Shown one piece after another: positions 26,027 to 34,855 of a DNA stretch of 64,000 nucleotides. Every line of letters starts with the position of its first letter. Position 1 is the stretch's first letter. The notes beneath the pieces are model-generated. The model saw only the letters and a list, made by a program, of their open reading frames with translations. It ran no database searches and was not told where the DNA came from. Origin of the DNA: Sulfitobacter sp. DSM 110093 (GTDB taxonomy: Bacteria; Pseudomonadota; Alphaproteobacteria; Rhodobacterales; Rhodobacteraceae); assembly GCF_022788715.1 (NCBI RefSeq), contig NZ_CP085170.1, positions 1 to 64,000 of the forward strand, written 5' to 3'. The position numbers and the translations under genes are program-made.

Positions 26027-26817
26027 TGGATGCGCTTTCTGATCACGCCGCTGATGGCTTCGGAGACAAGGATCACGCCGACGATGACCATGGTGATGGC
26101 GAGGGCGAAGTCATAGTCATAGCGCCCGAAGGCATTGGCGAGCGTCGCCCCAATGCCGCCCGCACCGACGATGCCGACCACGGCCGAAGCGCGCAGGTTG
26201 CTGTCGAGTTGATAGATTGTCAGACCGATCTGGCGCGGCATAATTTGCGGAAAAATCGCATAGATCAGCGTCGAGAAGTAAGGCGCACCGGCGGCACGCA
26301 TGGCCTCGACTTGGCCGAAGTCGATCTCTTCAATCCGCTCGGCCAGCATCTTGGCGACAAAGCCCACGGAATAGACAATCAGCGTCAGCACCCCGGCGAA
26401 GGGGCCAAAGCCCACGGCTTTGACGAAAAGGATCGCCACGATAACGGGGTGAAAACTGCGCGCGACGATGATGATGGCGCGGCCGAGGTAGAAGATCGGT
26501 TTGGGGGCCACATTGCGCGCCGACATAAATGCGATGGGGATCGACAATAGCACGCCGCCCGCGGTGGCAAGGATGGCGATCTTCAGGCTTTCGAGAAAGC
26601 CGTCGATCAACAGGCCAGAGCGTTCAAAGCTGGGCGGAAAGGCCCCGCCAAAGATGCGGCCCGCGCGGCCTAATCCTTCCGAGACGCGGTTCCAGTCGAT
26701 GGGCATGGTCAGGCCGACCCAGCCGAAATAGGCGACGGCGCCCAGGATCACCGCCCAGCGAAGCACCGGGTTGGCGATAAAGGGCGGCTTTTTCCAAGTG
26801 TCCCGTGGCGCGCTCAT
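26023..26817 (-). CDS. phnE: PhnE-type ABC transporter permease (first copy in operon)
   Basis: The 264-residue permease has the PhnE EAA loop (EAMRAAGAPYFSTLIYAIFPQIMPRQIGLT) and LRASAVVGIVGAGGIG. Two different PhnE permeases in a row are common in alphaproteobacterial phn importers, where they form a heterodimer. It overlaps phnC by 4 bases upstream and the second phnE by 4 bases downstream. The N-terminus MSAPRDTWKKPPF is cytosolic, followed by the first membrane helix. Confidence 0.92.
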   Translation of the reverse strand: MSAPRDTWKKPPFIANPVLRWAVILGAVAYFGWVGLTMPIDWNRVSEGLGRAGRIFGGAFPPSFERSGLLIDGFLESLKIAILATAGGVLLSIPIAFMSARNVAPKPIFYLGRAIIIVARSFHPVIVAILFVKAVGFGPFAGVLTLIVYSVGFVAKMLAERIEEIDFGQVEAMRAAGAPYFSTLIYAIFPQIMPRQIGLTIYQLDSNLRASAVVGIVGAGGIGATLANAFGRYDYDFALAITMVIVGVILVSEAISGVIRKRIQ

Positions 26818-27587
26818 GCCGCGGCCCCGTCTTTTGCGCGGTCGGCATGGGGACTGCCAGCGTAAATTTGATCCATCGCCTCTTGGTCCAGTTTGGCGGG
26901 GACATCATCAAAGATGATGCGGCCATAACGCATGCCGACGATGCGGTCGGTGTATTCCTTGGCCTCGGTCACGTTGTGGATGTTGATCAGCACCGGCAGT
27001 TTCAACTCCCCGGCCAAATCGCGCAGAAGCCCCATGATCTGCTCGGAGGTCTTGGGGTCGAGCGAGGCTGTCGGCTCGTCCGCCAGCAGAATGTCGGGGT
27101 CTTGCATCAGGGCGCGGACCACGCCGACACGCTGGCGTTCGCCGCCCGACAACTGGTCGGCGCGGGTGTTGGCGTATTGCGCGATGCCCACGCGCTCCAT
27201 CAACTCATAGGCGCGGCGAATGTCGGCCTTGGGATAGCGTCGGGTGACGGCGGACCATGTCGAGATATAGCCCAAACGGCCCGATTGCACGTTCTCCATC
27301 ACCGTCAGACGGTCGACGAGGTTGAACCCCTGAAACACCATCCCGATCTTGCGCCGCGCGGCGCGCAGGTTCTTGCCGCGCAGGCTGGTGAGTTCGGTGC
27401 CGTTGAGGTTGATCGACCCCGAGGTCGGCTCCACCAATCGGTTGATGCAACGCAGCAGCGTCGATTTGCCCGCGCCGGAGGAGCCGATGATCGAAACGAC
27501 GCTTTCGCCCTCGATGGTCAGGTCGAGGTTTTTCAGCACCGGATCACCGCTGCCATAGCGCTTCACGAGGTCGGTAATTTTCAACAT
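26814..27587 (-). CDS. phnC: PhnC, phosphonate-type ABC transporter ATP-binding protein
   Basis: The 257-residue ATPase has Walker A GSSGAGKST, the PhnC-typical VFQGFNLVDRLTVMENV, signature LSGGERQRV, Walker B ILLADEPTASLDP and switch histidine in NIHNVTEA. It energises import by the two PhnE permeases. It starts directly downstream of phnD after a 54-base gap that contains a stem-loop. All ATPase motifs are intact. Confidence 0.93.
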   Translation of the reverse strand: MLKITDLVKRYGSGDPVLKNLDLTIEGESVVSIIGSSGAGKSTLLRCINRLVEPTSGSINLNGTELTSLRGKNLRAARRKIGMVFQGFNLVDRLTVMENVQSGRLGYISTWSAVTRRYPKADIRRAYELMERVGIAQYANTRADQLSGGERQRVGVVRALMQDPDILLADEPTASLDPKTSEQIMGLLRDLAGELKLPVLINIHNVTEAKEYTDRIVGMRYGRIIFDDVPAKLDQEAMDQIYAGSPHADRAKDGAAA

Positions 27588-27606
27588 GTAGGATACCTTG
27601 TGTGCA

Positions 27607-27628
27607 GGGCCGACGTGTTCGCCGGCCC
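27607..27628. other. Stem-loop between phnD and phnC
   Basis: GGGCCG-A-CG (27607-27615) pairs with CG-C-CGGCCC (27620-27628) around a 4-base loop, with one mismatch. There is no U-run on the transcribed minus strand. It is again placed between a binding-protein gene and the membrane/ATPase genes. Confidence 0.5.
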
Positions 27629-27641
27629 CGACGTTAGACGA

Positions 27642-28622
27642 TTATTCAGCAGCGAGACCTTGGGGCGTGTACTCGACGCCGTTCGCCTTTTGGATCTGAC
27701 GGATAACCGCCCACTGGTCCTTGTAGGTGATCGGGATGAATTTGCTCACGCCTGCGAATTCCTCACCCAATGCGGTGCCTTCGAAGTCGAAGGAGAAGAA
27801 GGCTTCCTTGATCTTGTCCTTCAGCTCGGGCGCGAGGTCATGCGCGACACCGTAAGAGGTTGTCGGGAAGGGATCGCTTTCCCAGACGATGCGCACGTCT
27901 TCAGAATCATAGAGACCACGCTCGGCCATGCGGTCCACCACTTCGGAGGCCACTGGGGCCGCGTCATAATCACCCGCGACGACGCCCAGCATCGACTGGT
28001 CGTGGCTGCCCGAATAGGTCACTTCGTAGTCCTCATCCGGCACAACGCCCAGATCGGGGAACAGCGCGCGGGGCGCTTGGTTGCCTGAGTTCGATGTGGG
28101 CGAGGTATGCGCGATGCGCTTCCCCGCGAGGTCGCTCATCTCTTTGATGTCGCTGTCGGCCTGCGTGTAGACTTGAAGCTTGTAACCAAACTGGCCGTCA
28201 TCCGCGCCCATGATCGCGAAGGGCTCGACGCCCGCGAGGTTCACCGCGAAAGGGGTGGGCCCGGTGGAAAATCCCGCGATGTGCAGACGGCCCGAGCGCA
28301 TGGCTTCGACCTCGGCAGAGTTCGACTGCACGGCGAAGAACTGCACATCCTTGCCGGTTACCTCTTCGAGATGGTCAATGAAGGGGGTCCAGATGTCTTC
28401 GTAGATCGCCGGGTCTTCGACGGGGGTATAGGCAAAGACCAGTGTCGAAGGGTCTTTCAGCATTTCGGGATCAGTGGGCGCATCTGCAACCAGATCGCCA
28501 TTGGCGTCACAGAACATCTTGTCCAAAGCGCCGCGCTCGCAGTCTTCTTGTGCGAAGGCAAGGCCGCCCGTGAGTGTGAAGGCCGCGGTGAGACCAGCGG
28601 CGAATAGGTTTTTATGAGACAT
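27642..28622 (-). CDS. phnD: PhnD, periplasmic phosphonate/phosphate-ester-binding protein
   Basis: The 326-residue protein has a signal peptide (cleavage near GLAFA-QE, about 24). A Cys-containing acidic N-terminal segment precedes the PhnD core, which carries FAYTPVEDP, QSNSAEVEAMRSGRLHIAGF and HTSPTSNSGNQAPRALF. It binds the ligand and delivers it to PhnE/PhnC. ATG 28622 follows a GGGAGGAG ribosome site; the longer frame has none. The gene lies 196 bases downstream of a GntR regulator; the gap contains an 18-bp operator-like repeat. Confidence 0.91.
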   Translation of the reverse strand: MSHKNLFAAGLTAAFTLTGGLAFAQEDCERGALDKMFCDANGDLVADAPTDPEMLKDPSTLVFAYTPVEDPAIYEDIWTPFIDHLEEVTGKDVQFFAVQSNSAEVEAMRSGRLHIAGFSTGPTPFAVNLAGVEPFAIMGADDGQFGYKLQVYTQADSDIKEMSDLAGKRIAHTSPTSNSGNQAPRALFPDLGVVPDEDYEVTYSGSHDQSMLGVVAGDYDAAPVASEVVDRMAERGLYDSEDVRIVWESDPFPTTSYGVAHDLAPELKDKIKEAFFSFDFEGTALGEEFAGVSKFIPITYKDQWAVIRQIQKANGVEYTPQGLAAE

Positions 28623-28721
28623 TGCGTTCTCCTCCCTGAGAATCCGCGCATCTGGCGCGAAATACAATAATGCGCAGATACGAACATCGAACAGTTTCGT
28701 TTGCAAGCAGTTCTGGCGCGC

Positions 28722-28739
28722 TGGCAAACACGTTTGTCA
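28722..28739. promoter_or_regulatory. Candidate GntR/FadR-type operator upstream of phnD
   Basis: TGGCAAAC-AC-GTTTGTCA is an inverted repeat with a single mismatch, about 100 bases upstream of phnD. It is just downstream of a FadR-class regulator gene that is the natural candidate to bind it. Confidence 0.45.
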
Positions 28740-28818
28740 CATAACTGTAACAATACCCGCCCAAAGGGGGCAAGGGCGGCACCGACGGCCGATTGTGAGG
28801 AAGGGGCCGGTTCGGCGT

Positions 28819-29532
28819 TTAGAGGTCCAGCTCGATCTTGCGCACCCGGTCCCGTAGCAGTGTCTTAGAAACGGTGAGCAAATGCTGCTCCATCGCCGAA
28901 GCCGCGCCCAAAGAATCGCGCCGGGCGATGGCGTCGTTCAGGGTCATATGCTGTTCGCCGAGGATCTGCAGCGTTTCGGGCGCGTGAGAGCTGCGGCGGC
29001 GGGAGGTCCAAGCCACTTCGCGCCGCACTGCGCGGATGGATTCGTAAACCGTGAGGAACAACGGATTCCGCGCCATTTCAGCAATCTTATAGTGAAACAT
29101 GTCATCCGCCGCCTCATAGGCGTCCGGGTCGCTGAGGTTCAGCGTGGCGCGCATCAACTGATCCAGCCGCTCGATCTCTTGCGGGCGGGCGCGATCGGCG
29201 GCGAGGGCGGCAAGGGCGGGCTCGACCTCAAGCCGCACTTCCATCACGTCGCTTGGCGTCACCTGACGCGCAAGGTGGCGCAGGCTGTCGGCATTGGTGG
29301 CGGGGGGTGGTGTGGCAAAGGTGCCTTGGCCATGGCGGCGGTAGATCGTGCCATCCTCTTGCAGCAGACCAAGCGCCAGCCGCAGCCGCGCGCGGCTCAC
29401 GCCGAAATGTTCGGCCAATGCGCGTTCGGGGGGCATGCGCCCGTCGTTCAAGATATCCCCCTGCCGGATCGCTCCGCGCAGCCGCTCAGCCAATTCGTCG
29501 TCTCTTGGGGCGGGCTGGGGGGTTAGGGTCAT
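28819..29532 (-). CDS. GntR family (FadR/FCD class) transcriptional regulator
   Basis: The 237-residue protein has an N-terminal GntR winged helix (GDILNDGRMPPERALAEHFGVSRARLRLALGLLQEDGTIYRRHGQGTF, about 25-70) and a helical FCD ligand domain with metal-type residues (EVRLEVEPALAALAA, DDMFHYKIAEMARN, EQHMTLNDAI). FCD regulators respond to organic acids. It overlaps the TauE gene by 4 bases and precedes phnD. It could control either the upstream peptide array, the phn operon, or both. Confidence 0.9.
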   Translation of the reverse strand: MTLTPQPAPRDDELAERLRGAIRQGDILNDGRMPPERALAEHFGVSRARLRLALGLLQEDGTIYRRHGQGTFATPPPATNADSLRHLARQVTPSDVMEVRLEVEPALAALAADRARPQEIERLDQLMRATLNLSDPDAYEAADDMFHYKIAEMARNPLFLTVYESIRAVRREVAWTSRRRSSHAPETLQILGEQHMTLNDAIARRDSLGAASAMEQHLLTVSKTLLRDRVRKIELDL

Positions 29533-30371
29533 GACGTGGTAAACGCTTCAAATAAATCATACAACATGCGTAGAGAGGTTATCATCAGGAAGATTCCAAA
29601 GGCAAACCTAAGCGCGCGCCGTGGGATGCTATGTGCCAATTTCACCCCGACATGGGCAAAGCTGCTGGTCAGCGGAATGATGATGGCCGCAGCGGCAAGG
29701 TTCACATATCCAAGCGAGAAGGGCGGTAGCCCTTCGGCACCAAGGCCCGTCAGTGCATAGACCACAGCGCCGGGTAGGCCAATGATGAACCCAATCGCCG
29801 CCGAGGTGCCGACGGCGCGGCGGATGTCATAGCCAAGGAAGTTCAGCAGCGGCACGCCGATGGTGCCCCCGCCGATGCCCATCATCGCCGACAGCCCGCC
29901 CGTGACAACGCCCAGCATCGCCCAGACTGGTTTGGCAAAGCTTCGCGGTGTCGGATCGTCTTTGGTTTTACGAAAGATCATGTCTATGGCCACAAGGGCC
30001 GCGACCGTAGCGAAAACCGCGACCAAGATCAGGCCCGAGACATAGCCACCCAAAAGTGCCCCGATGACCACACCGACCAACAGCGATGGCGCCCAAAGCT
30101 TGAGCAAGTCCATATCAATGGCGCCGCGCTTGAAATGCCCATAGCCCGACGAAAGTGAGGTGAAAACAATGGTCGCCAACGACGTGCCCACGGCCACCTG
30201 CATGGTGATTGCAGAATCCATGCCCGCCGTTGACAGGGCAAGGTACAGCGCGGGCACAATGACGATCCCGCCGCCGACGCCCAACAATCCGGCAAGGATA
30301 CCACCAAAGACACCTGCGGTGACTGCAATGGCAAGAAGCGGCAGAAGCTGGCCAAGGTCTAGCGCGTTCAT
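29529..30371 (-). CDS. TauE/SafE family sulfite/sulfonate exporter-type membrane protein
   Basis: The 280-residue protein has about eight membrane helices and the internal repeat marks of TauE/SafE proteins: GILAGLLGVGGGIVIVPALY near the N-terminus and MGIGGGTIGVPLLNFLGY in the second half. Members export sulfite, sulfoacetate and related anions, though the family is broad. It lies 4 bases after the DUF1028 gene and overlaps the GntR gene by 4 bases, so it is part of the same operon as the gamma-glutamyltransferase. Sulfur-containing peptides would be consistent substrates upstream. Confidence 0.88.
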   Translation of the reverse strand: MNALDLGQLLPLLAIAVTAGVFGGILAGLLGVGGGIVIVPALYLALSTAGMDSAITMQVAVGTSLATIVFTSLSSGYGHFKRGAIDMDLLKLWAPSLLVGVVIGALLGGYVSGLILVAVFATVAALVAIDMIFRKTKDDPTPRSFAKPVWAMLGVVTGGLSAMMGIGGGTIGVPLLNFLGYDIRRAVGTSAAIGFIIGLPGAVVYALTGLGAEGLPPFSLGYVNLAAAAIIIPLTSSFAHVGVKLAHSIPRRALRFAFGIFLMITSLRMLYDLFEAFTTS

Positions 30372-30375
30372 CAGG

Positions 30376-31137
30376 TCAATCCTTCTCTGTCACTGTAACG
30401 GTAGCTTGCGAGCGACTGGTTTTACCTGCCGCCTTGCGCGCCTCTTCGGCCCGCGTGATAGCCGCGTCGATCGGCGCGCGGTCAGAGGTGCCTGAGAAAT
30501 TATCAAGGCTCGGCATTGCCTCGGCCACGTGAAGGTAACGTTCCCCCGCTACTTCAAGCAGGCGGTCAAGTTCGCTTAGCGGATCGCGGTGATCATCAAC
30601 GCGCAGATCAAGATAGGCATGGTCTTGTCCGCGGTGAATGACCAGACCCGCGGCCTGACGGCCTCGTTTGTCGCCGCCTGCTTCTTCGCCCGCGCGCATG
30701 GCGGCGAGCAGACGTTCGGCCATCGGCAGGTCACCGCGTGCGGCATAGGTGTCGAATGTGGCGTCAACCACCTCGGGTCCAGTCAGCATATTGCCTGCAA
30801 CTGAATGGATATCGCCCACCTGTTGCCCGGCCCAATCGACGCAATCCGCACCGGTATGTGCGGCGAAATTTCCCGCCGCATCAAGCATGTGACATTGGCG
30901 GATATCGCGGCCTGCGTCGCGTGTGGCGAATTCCTTTAACAACGCCTCAGCAGGGTCGCCGCTTTCCAACATGCGGCGGCCCTCTGTTCCCCATAGTGGA
31001 TTGACGAAGGCCTGCGTTGCGACAGCGACCCGGCGACCGATATAGGGCACAGCAGCACCGCAGGCGAAAAAGCGGCTGGCGACGGCGATGCCGATTTCGT
31101 TGCTTTCGGGGTCACGGGCGATGATGGAATAGGTCAT
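30376..31137 (-). CDS. DUF1028 family protein
   Basis: The 253-residue protein matches DUF1028: an N-terminal MTYSIIARDPESNEIGIAVASRFFACG, the central VATQAFVNPLWG, and GADCVDWAGQQVGD. Its biochemical activity is not established; an amidohydrolase or peptide-related role has been guessed for the family. Here it sits between a gamma-glutamyltransferase (3-base gap) and a TauE-type exporter (4-base gap), downstream of peptide-type ABC genes. A role in trimming imported peptides or amides is a reasonable inference. No signal peptide is visible, so it acts in the cytosol. Confidence 0.88.
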   Translation of the reverse strand: MTYSIIARDPESNEIGIAVASRFFACGAAVPYIGRRVAVATQAFVNPLWGTEGRRMLESGDPAEALLKEFATRDAGRDIRQCHMLDAAGNFAAHTGADCVDWAGQQVGDIHSVAGNMLTGPEVVDATFDTYAARGDLPMAERLLAAMRAGEEAGGDKRGRQAAGLVIHRGQDHAYLDLRVDDHRDPLSELDRLLEVAGERYLHVAEAMPSLDNFSGTSDRAPIDAAITRAEEARKAAGKTSRSQATVTVTEKD

Positions 31138-31140
31138 GGG

Positions 31141-32934
31141 TCAGCGTCCTACCGCATAGGCCTGCATCAGGCGGGGGGTCGCGGCGGCTTGAAGGCTGCC
31201 ATCTGGATTGCGCAGCGCGGCCGTCAGGCGACCCACCGACCACGGCTCTGCCACAGTGACGATATGACCGCGCGCGCGCAGCCCATCGATCACGGCTGGC
31301 CCAACATCGGGTTCGATCATCATCTCACCGGGCAGCGCCTGCCGGGGGAAAAAGCTGCTTTGGAAGTGAAGCGTATGGAACAGCGGCGCGTCCATGCCTT
31401 GTTGCAAGTCGATCCCGTGGTGCACAAACCGCAAGAACCAGATCAATTGCCATTGGTCCTGCTGGTCGCCGCCCGGCGTGCCAAAGACCAACTGCCGGCC
31501 ATCGCTGTGTTCTGCATAAGAAGGTGTGAGCGTGGTGCGCGGGCGCCGACCTGGGGCAAGCGACGTGGGCAAGCCGCGTTCAAGCCAGAACATCTGAGCG
31601 CGGGAGTTCAGCGGAAAGCCAAGTCCCGGCACCACCGGATTGCTCTGCAACCAACCGCCCGAGGGCGTGGCCGAGACCATGTTCCCCCAGCGATCGACCA
31701 CATCTAGGTGCACCGTATCGCCGCGTTTTTCGGTCAGATGGGCCATGGTGGGCTCTTGGGGTGCGGCATTCTGGACGCCGAAATCACGGGCGGCGCGTTC
31801 GATATAGCGCTCTGGCAGATGCTCCAGCCCCACAATAACACCGGGGCGTTGATCAAGGGAGGCTTGCCCGTTGATGAGCTTGGCGCGTTCGGCGTTGTAG
31901 CCGTCCGACAGCAGTTGATCCATCGGGATGATGCTGTGATCGGGATCGCCGTAATAGGCCTCGCGGTCGGCAAAGGCGAGCTTCATCGCCTCAATCACCG
32001 TATGGGTAAAGGAAACCCCCATCGGATCCATCGCTTCGAGGTCGAAATGCTTGAGGATCGCCAGCGTCTGCAGGAATACTGGCCCTTGCGACCATGCCTG
32101 TGTTTTGTGAACCGTCCAGCCGTAATACTCGTAGCTTAGCGTGTCCTCATAGGTCGCCTGCCATTTGGCCATGTCTTCGCGCGCCAGCACGGCACTATTT
32201 TTCTGCTCGGATACATCATGCACGCAGGCGTCTTTGAGGTAGTCAAAGATCGCGTCGGCCACGAAACCTTCGGCCCAAATCTGGCGCGCAGCATCAATCT
32301 GCGCCACCCGGTCAGTTCCGGCGGCTTCGGCCTCGCTCACCAATCGTTCATAGGTAGCGGCCAGATCGGGGTTTTTGAAATTGGCGTTCGGCTCTGGTGC
32401 CTTGCCGCCCGGTGTCCATACGGCGGCAGAGGTTGGCCATTCGGCGGCGAAATAGTCAGCCAGCCCTTTGATCGTGTTCGACACGCGCGGCAGCACCGGA
32501 TGGCCGTCGCGGGCATAATCGATTGCCGGTTGCAGCACGTCGCGCAGGCCCATGGTGCCGTGATCGCGCAGCATCAGCATCCAGCCGTCGAATGCACCGG
32601 GAACAACGGTCGACAACAGACCAGAACCTGGGATCAATTTCAGACCGAGTTTCTCAAAATGCTCCAACGTGGCGCCTGCGGGGCTGACCCCTTGAGCACA
32701 GACGACCTTGGTTTCTTTCTTTTCTGCGTCGTGAAAGATGATCGGCAGATCCCCCGCCGGGCCGTTCAAATGCGGCTCGACCACCTGCAATACGAAACCC
32801 GCTGCGGCGGCAGCGTCAAAGGCGTTGCCGCCCTTTTCTAGAATGCCGAAGCCGACGGTCGAGGCGATCCAATGGGTCGAGGTGGTGACACCAAAGGAGC
32901 CGCGGATCTCGGGGCGGGTGGTGAAGGTGGTCAT
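31141..32934 (-). CDS. Gamma-glutamyltransferase family protein (Ntn hydrolase)
   Basis: The 597-residue protein is a gamma-glutamyltranspeptidase homologue. The autocleavage/nucleophile threonine is T407 in GDTVHLDVVDRWGN, followed by a small-subunit GLGFPLNSRAQMF and RPRTTLTPS. It should cleave gamma-glutamyl or related amide bonds. There is no signal peptide, which points to action in the cytosol on peptides brought in by the ABC genes directly upstream (11-base gap). Many such cytosolic homologues act on other acyl-amides, including some cephalosporin-acylase-like proteins, so substrate is not certain. Confidence 0.9.
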   Translation of the reverse strand: MTTFTTRPEIRGSFGVTTSTHWIASTVGFGILEKGGNAFDAAAAAGFVLQVVEPHLNGPAGDLPIIFHDAEKKETKVVCAQGVSPAGATLEHFEKLGLKLIPGSGLLSTVVPGAFDGWMLMLRDHGTMGLRDVLQPAIDYARDGHPVLPRVSNTIKGLADYFAAEWPTSAAVWTPGGKAPEPNANFKNPDLAATYERLVSEAEAAGTDRVAQIDAARQIWAEGFVADAIFDYLKDACVHDVSEQKNSAVLAREDMAKWQATYEDTLSYEYYGWTVHKTQAWSQGPVFLQTLAILKHFDLEAMDPMGVSFTHTVIEAMKLAFADREAYYGDPDHSIIPMDQLLSDGYNAERAKLINGQASLDQRPGVIVGLEHLPERYIERAARDFGVQNAAPQEPTMAHLTEKRGDTVHLDVVDRWGNMVSATPSGGWLQSNPVVPGLGFPLNSRAQMFWLERGLPTSLAPGRRPRTTLTPSYAEHSDGRQLVFGTPGGDQQDQWQLIWFLRFVHHGIDLQQGMDAPLFHTLHFQSSFFPRQALPGEMMIEPDVGPAVIDGLRARGHIVTVAEPWSVGRLTAALRNPDGSLQAAATPRLMQAYAVGR

Positions 32935-32945
32935 GTCGTCTCCGG

Positions 32946-33845
32946 TCAGTGTTCGCGCGGGTCCAGCGCATCGCGCAGCCCATCGCCAAGAAGGTTAAAG
33001 CCAAGCACAACCAAGAAGATCGCGATGCCGGGCCAGAGCGCCATCCATGGCGCTTGGTTGAGGAAGTTTTTCGCCGTGTTCAGCATCGACCCCCAAGAAG
33101 GCGACGGCGGCTGTTGACCAAGGCCAAGGAATGACAGCGACGCTTCGGCGATGATCGCTGTCGCCACTGTTAGCGTGGCCTGCACCAGCACGGGCGGCAG
33201 GACATTGGGAAAGATATAACGGCGCAAGATGCGCGGCGTGCTGAGACCAATGGCGCGCGCGCTTTCGACGTAATCTTCGGCGGCGACACTTAGCACCTGG
33301 CCGCGCGTCAGACGGATAAATACCGGCGTGGCCGAGATGCCGATGGCGATCATGGCGTTGGTCAGGCTTGGCCCTAGAAAGGCCGCCAGCGCGATGGCAA
33401 GGATCAAGAAGGGTGCGGCCAGCAGGGCTTCGGTGCAGCGCGAAATCACCGCATCGGTCCAGCCGCCGAAATACCCCGCGATGATGCCCAAAGGCACGCC
33501 AAGGCCAAGCGCGATAGCGACCGAAACGACACCCGCCAGCAAAGATGCCTGCGCGCCCCAGATTAGACGCGACAACACATCGCGGCCCAATTCATCGGTG
33601 CCCAACCAATGCGCCGCCGAGGGCGCTTTGCGCACCGCACCCCAATCGGTCGCAGCCGGGTCGGGGATCGGGAGAATAGGCGCCAGCAATGCGATAGCGC
33701 AGAAAAAGACCACCAGCACCCCGCCCAGCATGGCGCTGCGGTGATGGCGGAATTTCTTCCAGACCCGGTTTTCGGGGCGTGCCGAGAGAACGGGATCGGC
33801 GGCGCTTTCGGCGTCAATGGTGATGGGTGTGGCAGGTTGAGCCAT
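32946..33845 (-). CDS. Dipeptide/oligopeptide-type ABC transporter permease (DppC-like)
   Basis: The 299-residue permease has an N-terminal OppC-type region (KKFRHHRSAMLGGVLVVFF), the GTDELGRDVLSRLIWGA motif and the EAA loop (YVESARAIGLSTPRILRRYIFPNV). It forms the membrane pore with the DppB-like protein, whose gene overlaps it by one base. It belongs to a complete five-part importer with the binding protein and two ATPases upstream. Confidence 0.93.
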   Translation of the reverse strand: MAQPATPITIDAESAADPVLSARPENRVWKKFRHHRSAMLGGVLVVFFCAIALLAPILPIPDPAATDWGAVRKAPSAAHWLGTDELGRDVLSRLIWGAQASLLAGVVSVAIALGLGVPLGIIAGYFGGWTDAVISRCTEALLAAPFLILAIALAAFLGPSLTNAMIAIGISATPVFIRLTRGQVLSVAAEDYVESARAIGLSTPRILRRYIFPNVLPPVLVQATLTVATAIIAEASLSFLGLGQQPPSPSWGSMLNTAKNFLNQAPWMALWPGIAIFLVVLGFNLLGDGLRDALDPREH

Positions 33846-34789
33846 TATTGCTTCCTCAGGCGGGGGTTCAGCAGCACATAGGCGACATCGGCCAGCAGGT
33901 TCATGAAGATGAAGCCGACAGCGGTGACCAGCACGATCCCCTGCACCACGGCGTAATCTCGGTTGAACACCGCATCGACCACAAGCTTGCCAAAGCCGGG
34001 GATAGTGAAAATCTGTTCGGTCAAAACCGCGCCCGCGATCAACTCACCGAAAAGTAGCGCGGTCAGGGTGACGATCGGCGTCAACGCGTTGCGGAAGGCG
34101 TGTTTAAGGATGACTTTCCGCTCGACCAGACCTTTGGCGCGGGCGGTGCGGACGTAATCGCTGCTCATGACGCTCAGCATGGCGGAACGGGTGTGACGCA
34201 TCAGCGTCGCAGCAAGCGCCGTGCCGAGCACGAAAGCGGGCATCAGCATGACGGTAATGGAGCGCAGGGGGTCTTCGCTGAGTGGCACATAGCCAGAGGC
34301 GGGCAGCAGCTTCCATTTCACCGAGACCAGTAGGATCAACATGATCCCCAGCCAGAAGTTTGGGATCGACAGGCCCGAGAGCGCCACAACATTGGCGACG
34401 TAATCCGTCACTGTGCCCTTTTTCACGGCCGAGAAAATGCCCGCAGGAATACCGATCACCATGGCGAATATCATCGCCATCGTCGCCAGCTGGATGGTCA
34501 CGGGAAGCTTCTCACCGATCAGCTCCAGCACCGGTTGGTTGGTACGCAAAGAAATGCCCAGATCACCGGTCAGCGCATTGCCGATCCAAGTGAAATATTG
34601 AACCGGGATTGGATCGTTGAGCTGGTATTTCTCACGCAGGAACTCCAGCACCTGCGGGTCGCGTTCTTCGCCGGCCATGGCCAGCACCGGATCGCCCGGC
34701 AGCAGCTTTTGCAAGGTGAAGACAAAGACCGAGATCAGGATGATCGTGGGAATCGCGATCACCAGACGGCGCAGGATGAAGGACAGCAT
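33845..34789 (-). CDS. Dipeptide/oligopeptide-type ABC transporter permease (DppB-like)
   Basis: The 314-residue permease starts MLSFILRRLVIAIPTII, has GDPVLAM, LRTNQPVLELIGEKLPVT and the EAA loop DYVRTARAKGLVERKVILKHAFRNALTPIVT. It pairs with the DppC-like permease. It lies 66 bases downstream of the binding-protein gene, with a stem-loop in between. Confidence 0.93.
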   Translation of the reverse strand: MLSFILRRLVIAIPTIILISVFVFTLQKLLPGDPVLAMAGEERDPQVLEFLREKYQLNDPIPVQYFTWIGNALTGDLGISLRTNQPVLELIGEKLPVTIQLATMAMIFAMVIGIPAGIFSAVKKGTVTDYVANVVALSGLSIPNFWLGIMLILLVSVKWKLLPASGYVPLSEDPLRSITVMLMPAFVLGTALAATLMRHTRSAMLSVMSSDYVRTARAKGLVERKVILKHAFRNALTPIVTLTALLFGELIAGAVLTEQIFTIPGFGKLVVDAVFNRDYAVVQGIVLVTAVGFIFMNLLADVAYVLLNPRLRKQ

Positions 34790-34816
34790 GGGGGTATGTC
34801 TCGCTCAGAGGGGAGG

Positions 34817-34841
34817 CACCGCCGGGACTGGCCCGGCGGTG
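34817..34841. other. Stem-loop between the peptide-binding-protein gene and permease genes
   Basis: CACCGCCGGG (34817-34826) pairs perfectly with CCCGGCGGTG (34832-34841) across 5 bases. The T-run lies on the plus strand (34842-34848), so for the minus-strand operon the hairpin follows an A-run and is not a classic terminator. Partial attenuation or mRNA protection is likelier. Confidence 0.55.
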
Positions 34842-34855
34842 TTTTTTTAAAAGGC

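Noticed and set aside
26805..28088. 427-codon plus-strand open frame opposite phnC and phnD
   Set aside because: It is antisense to two genes with intact motifs and shows no recognisable domain; it is a codon-bias shadow.
24315..28622. Phosphonate degradation by carbon-phosphorus lyase
   Set aside because: Only the PhnDCEE importer and a HAD phosphatase are present; no phnG-M genes occur in the window.
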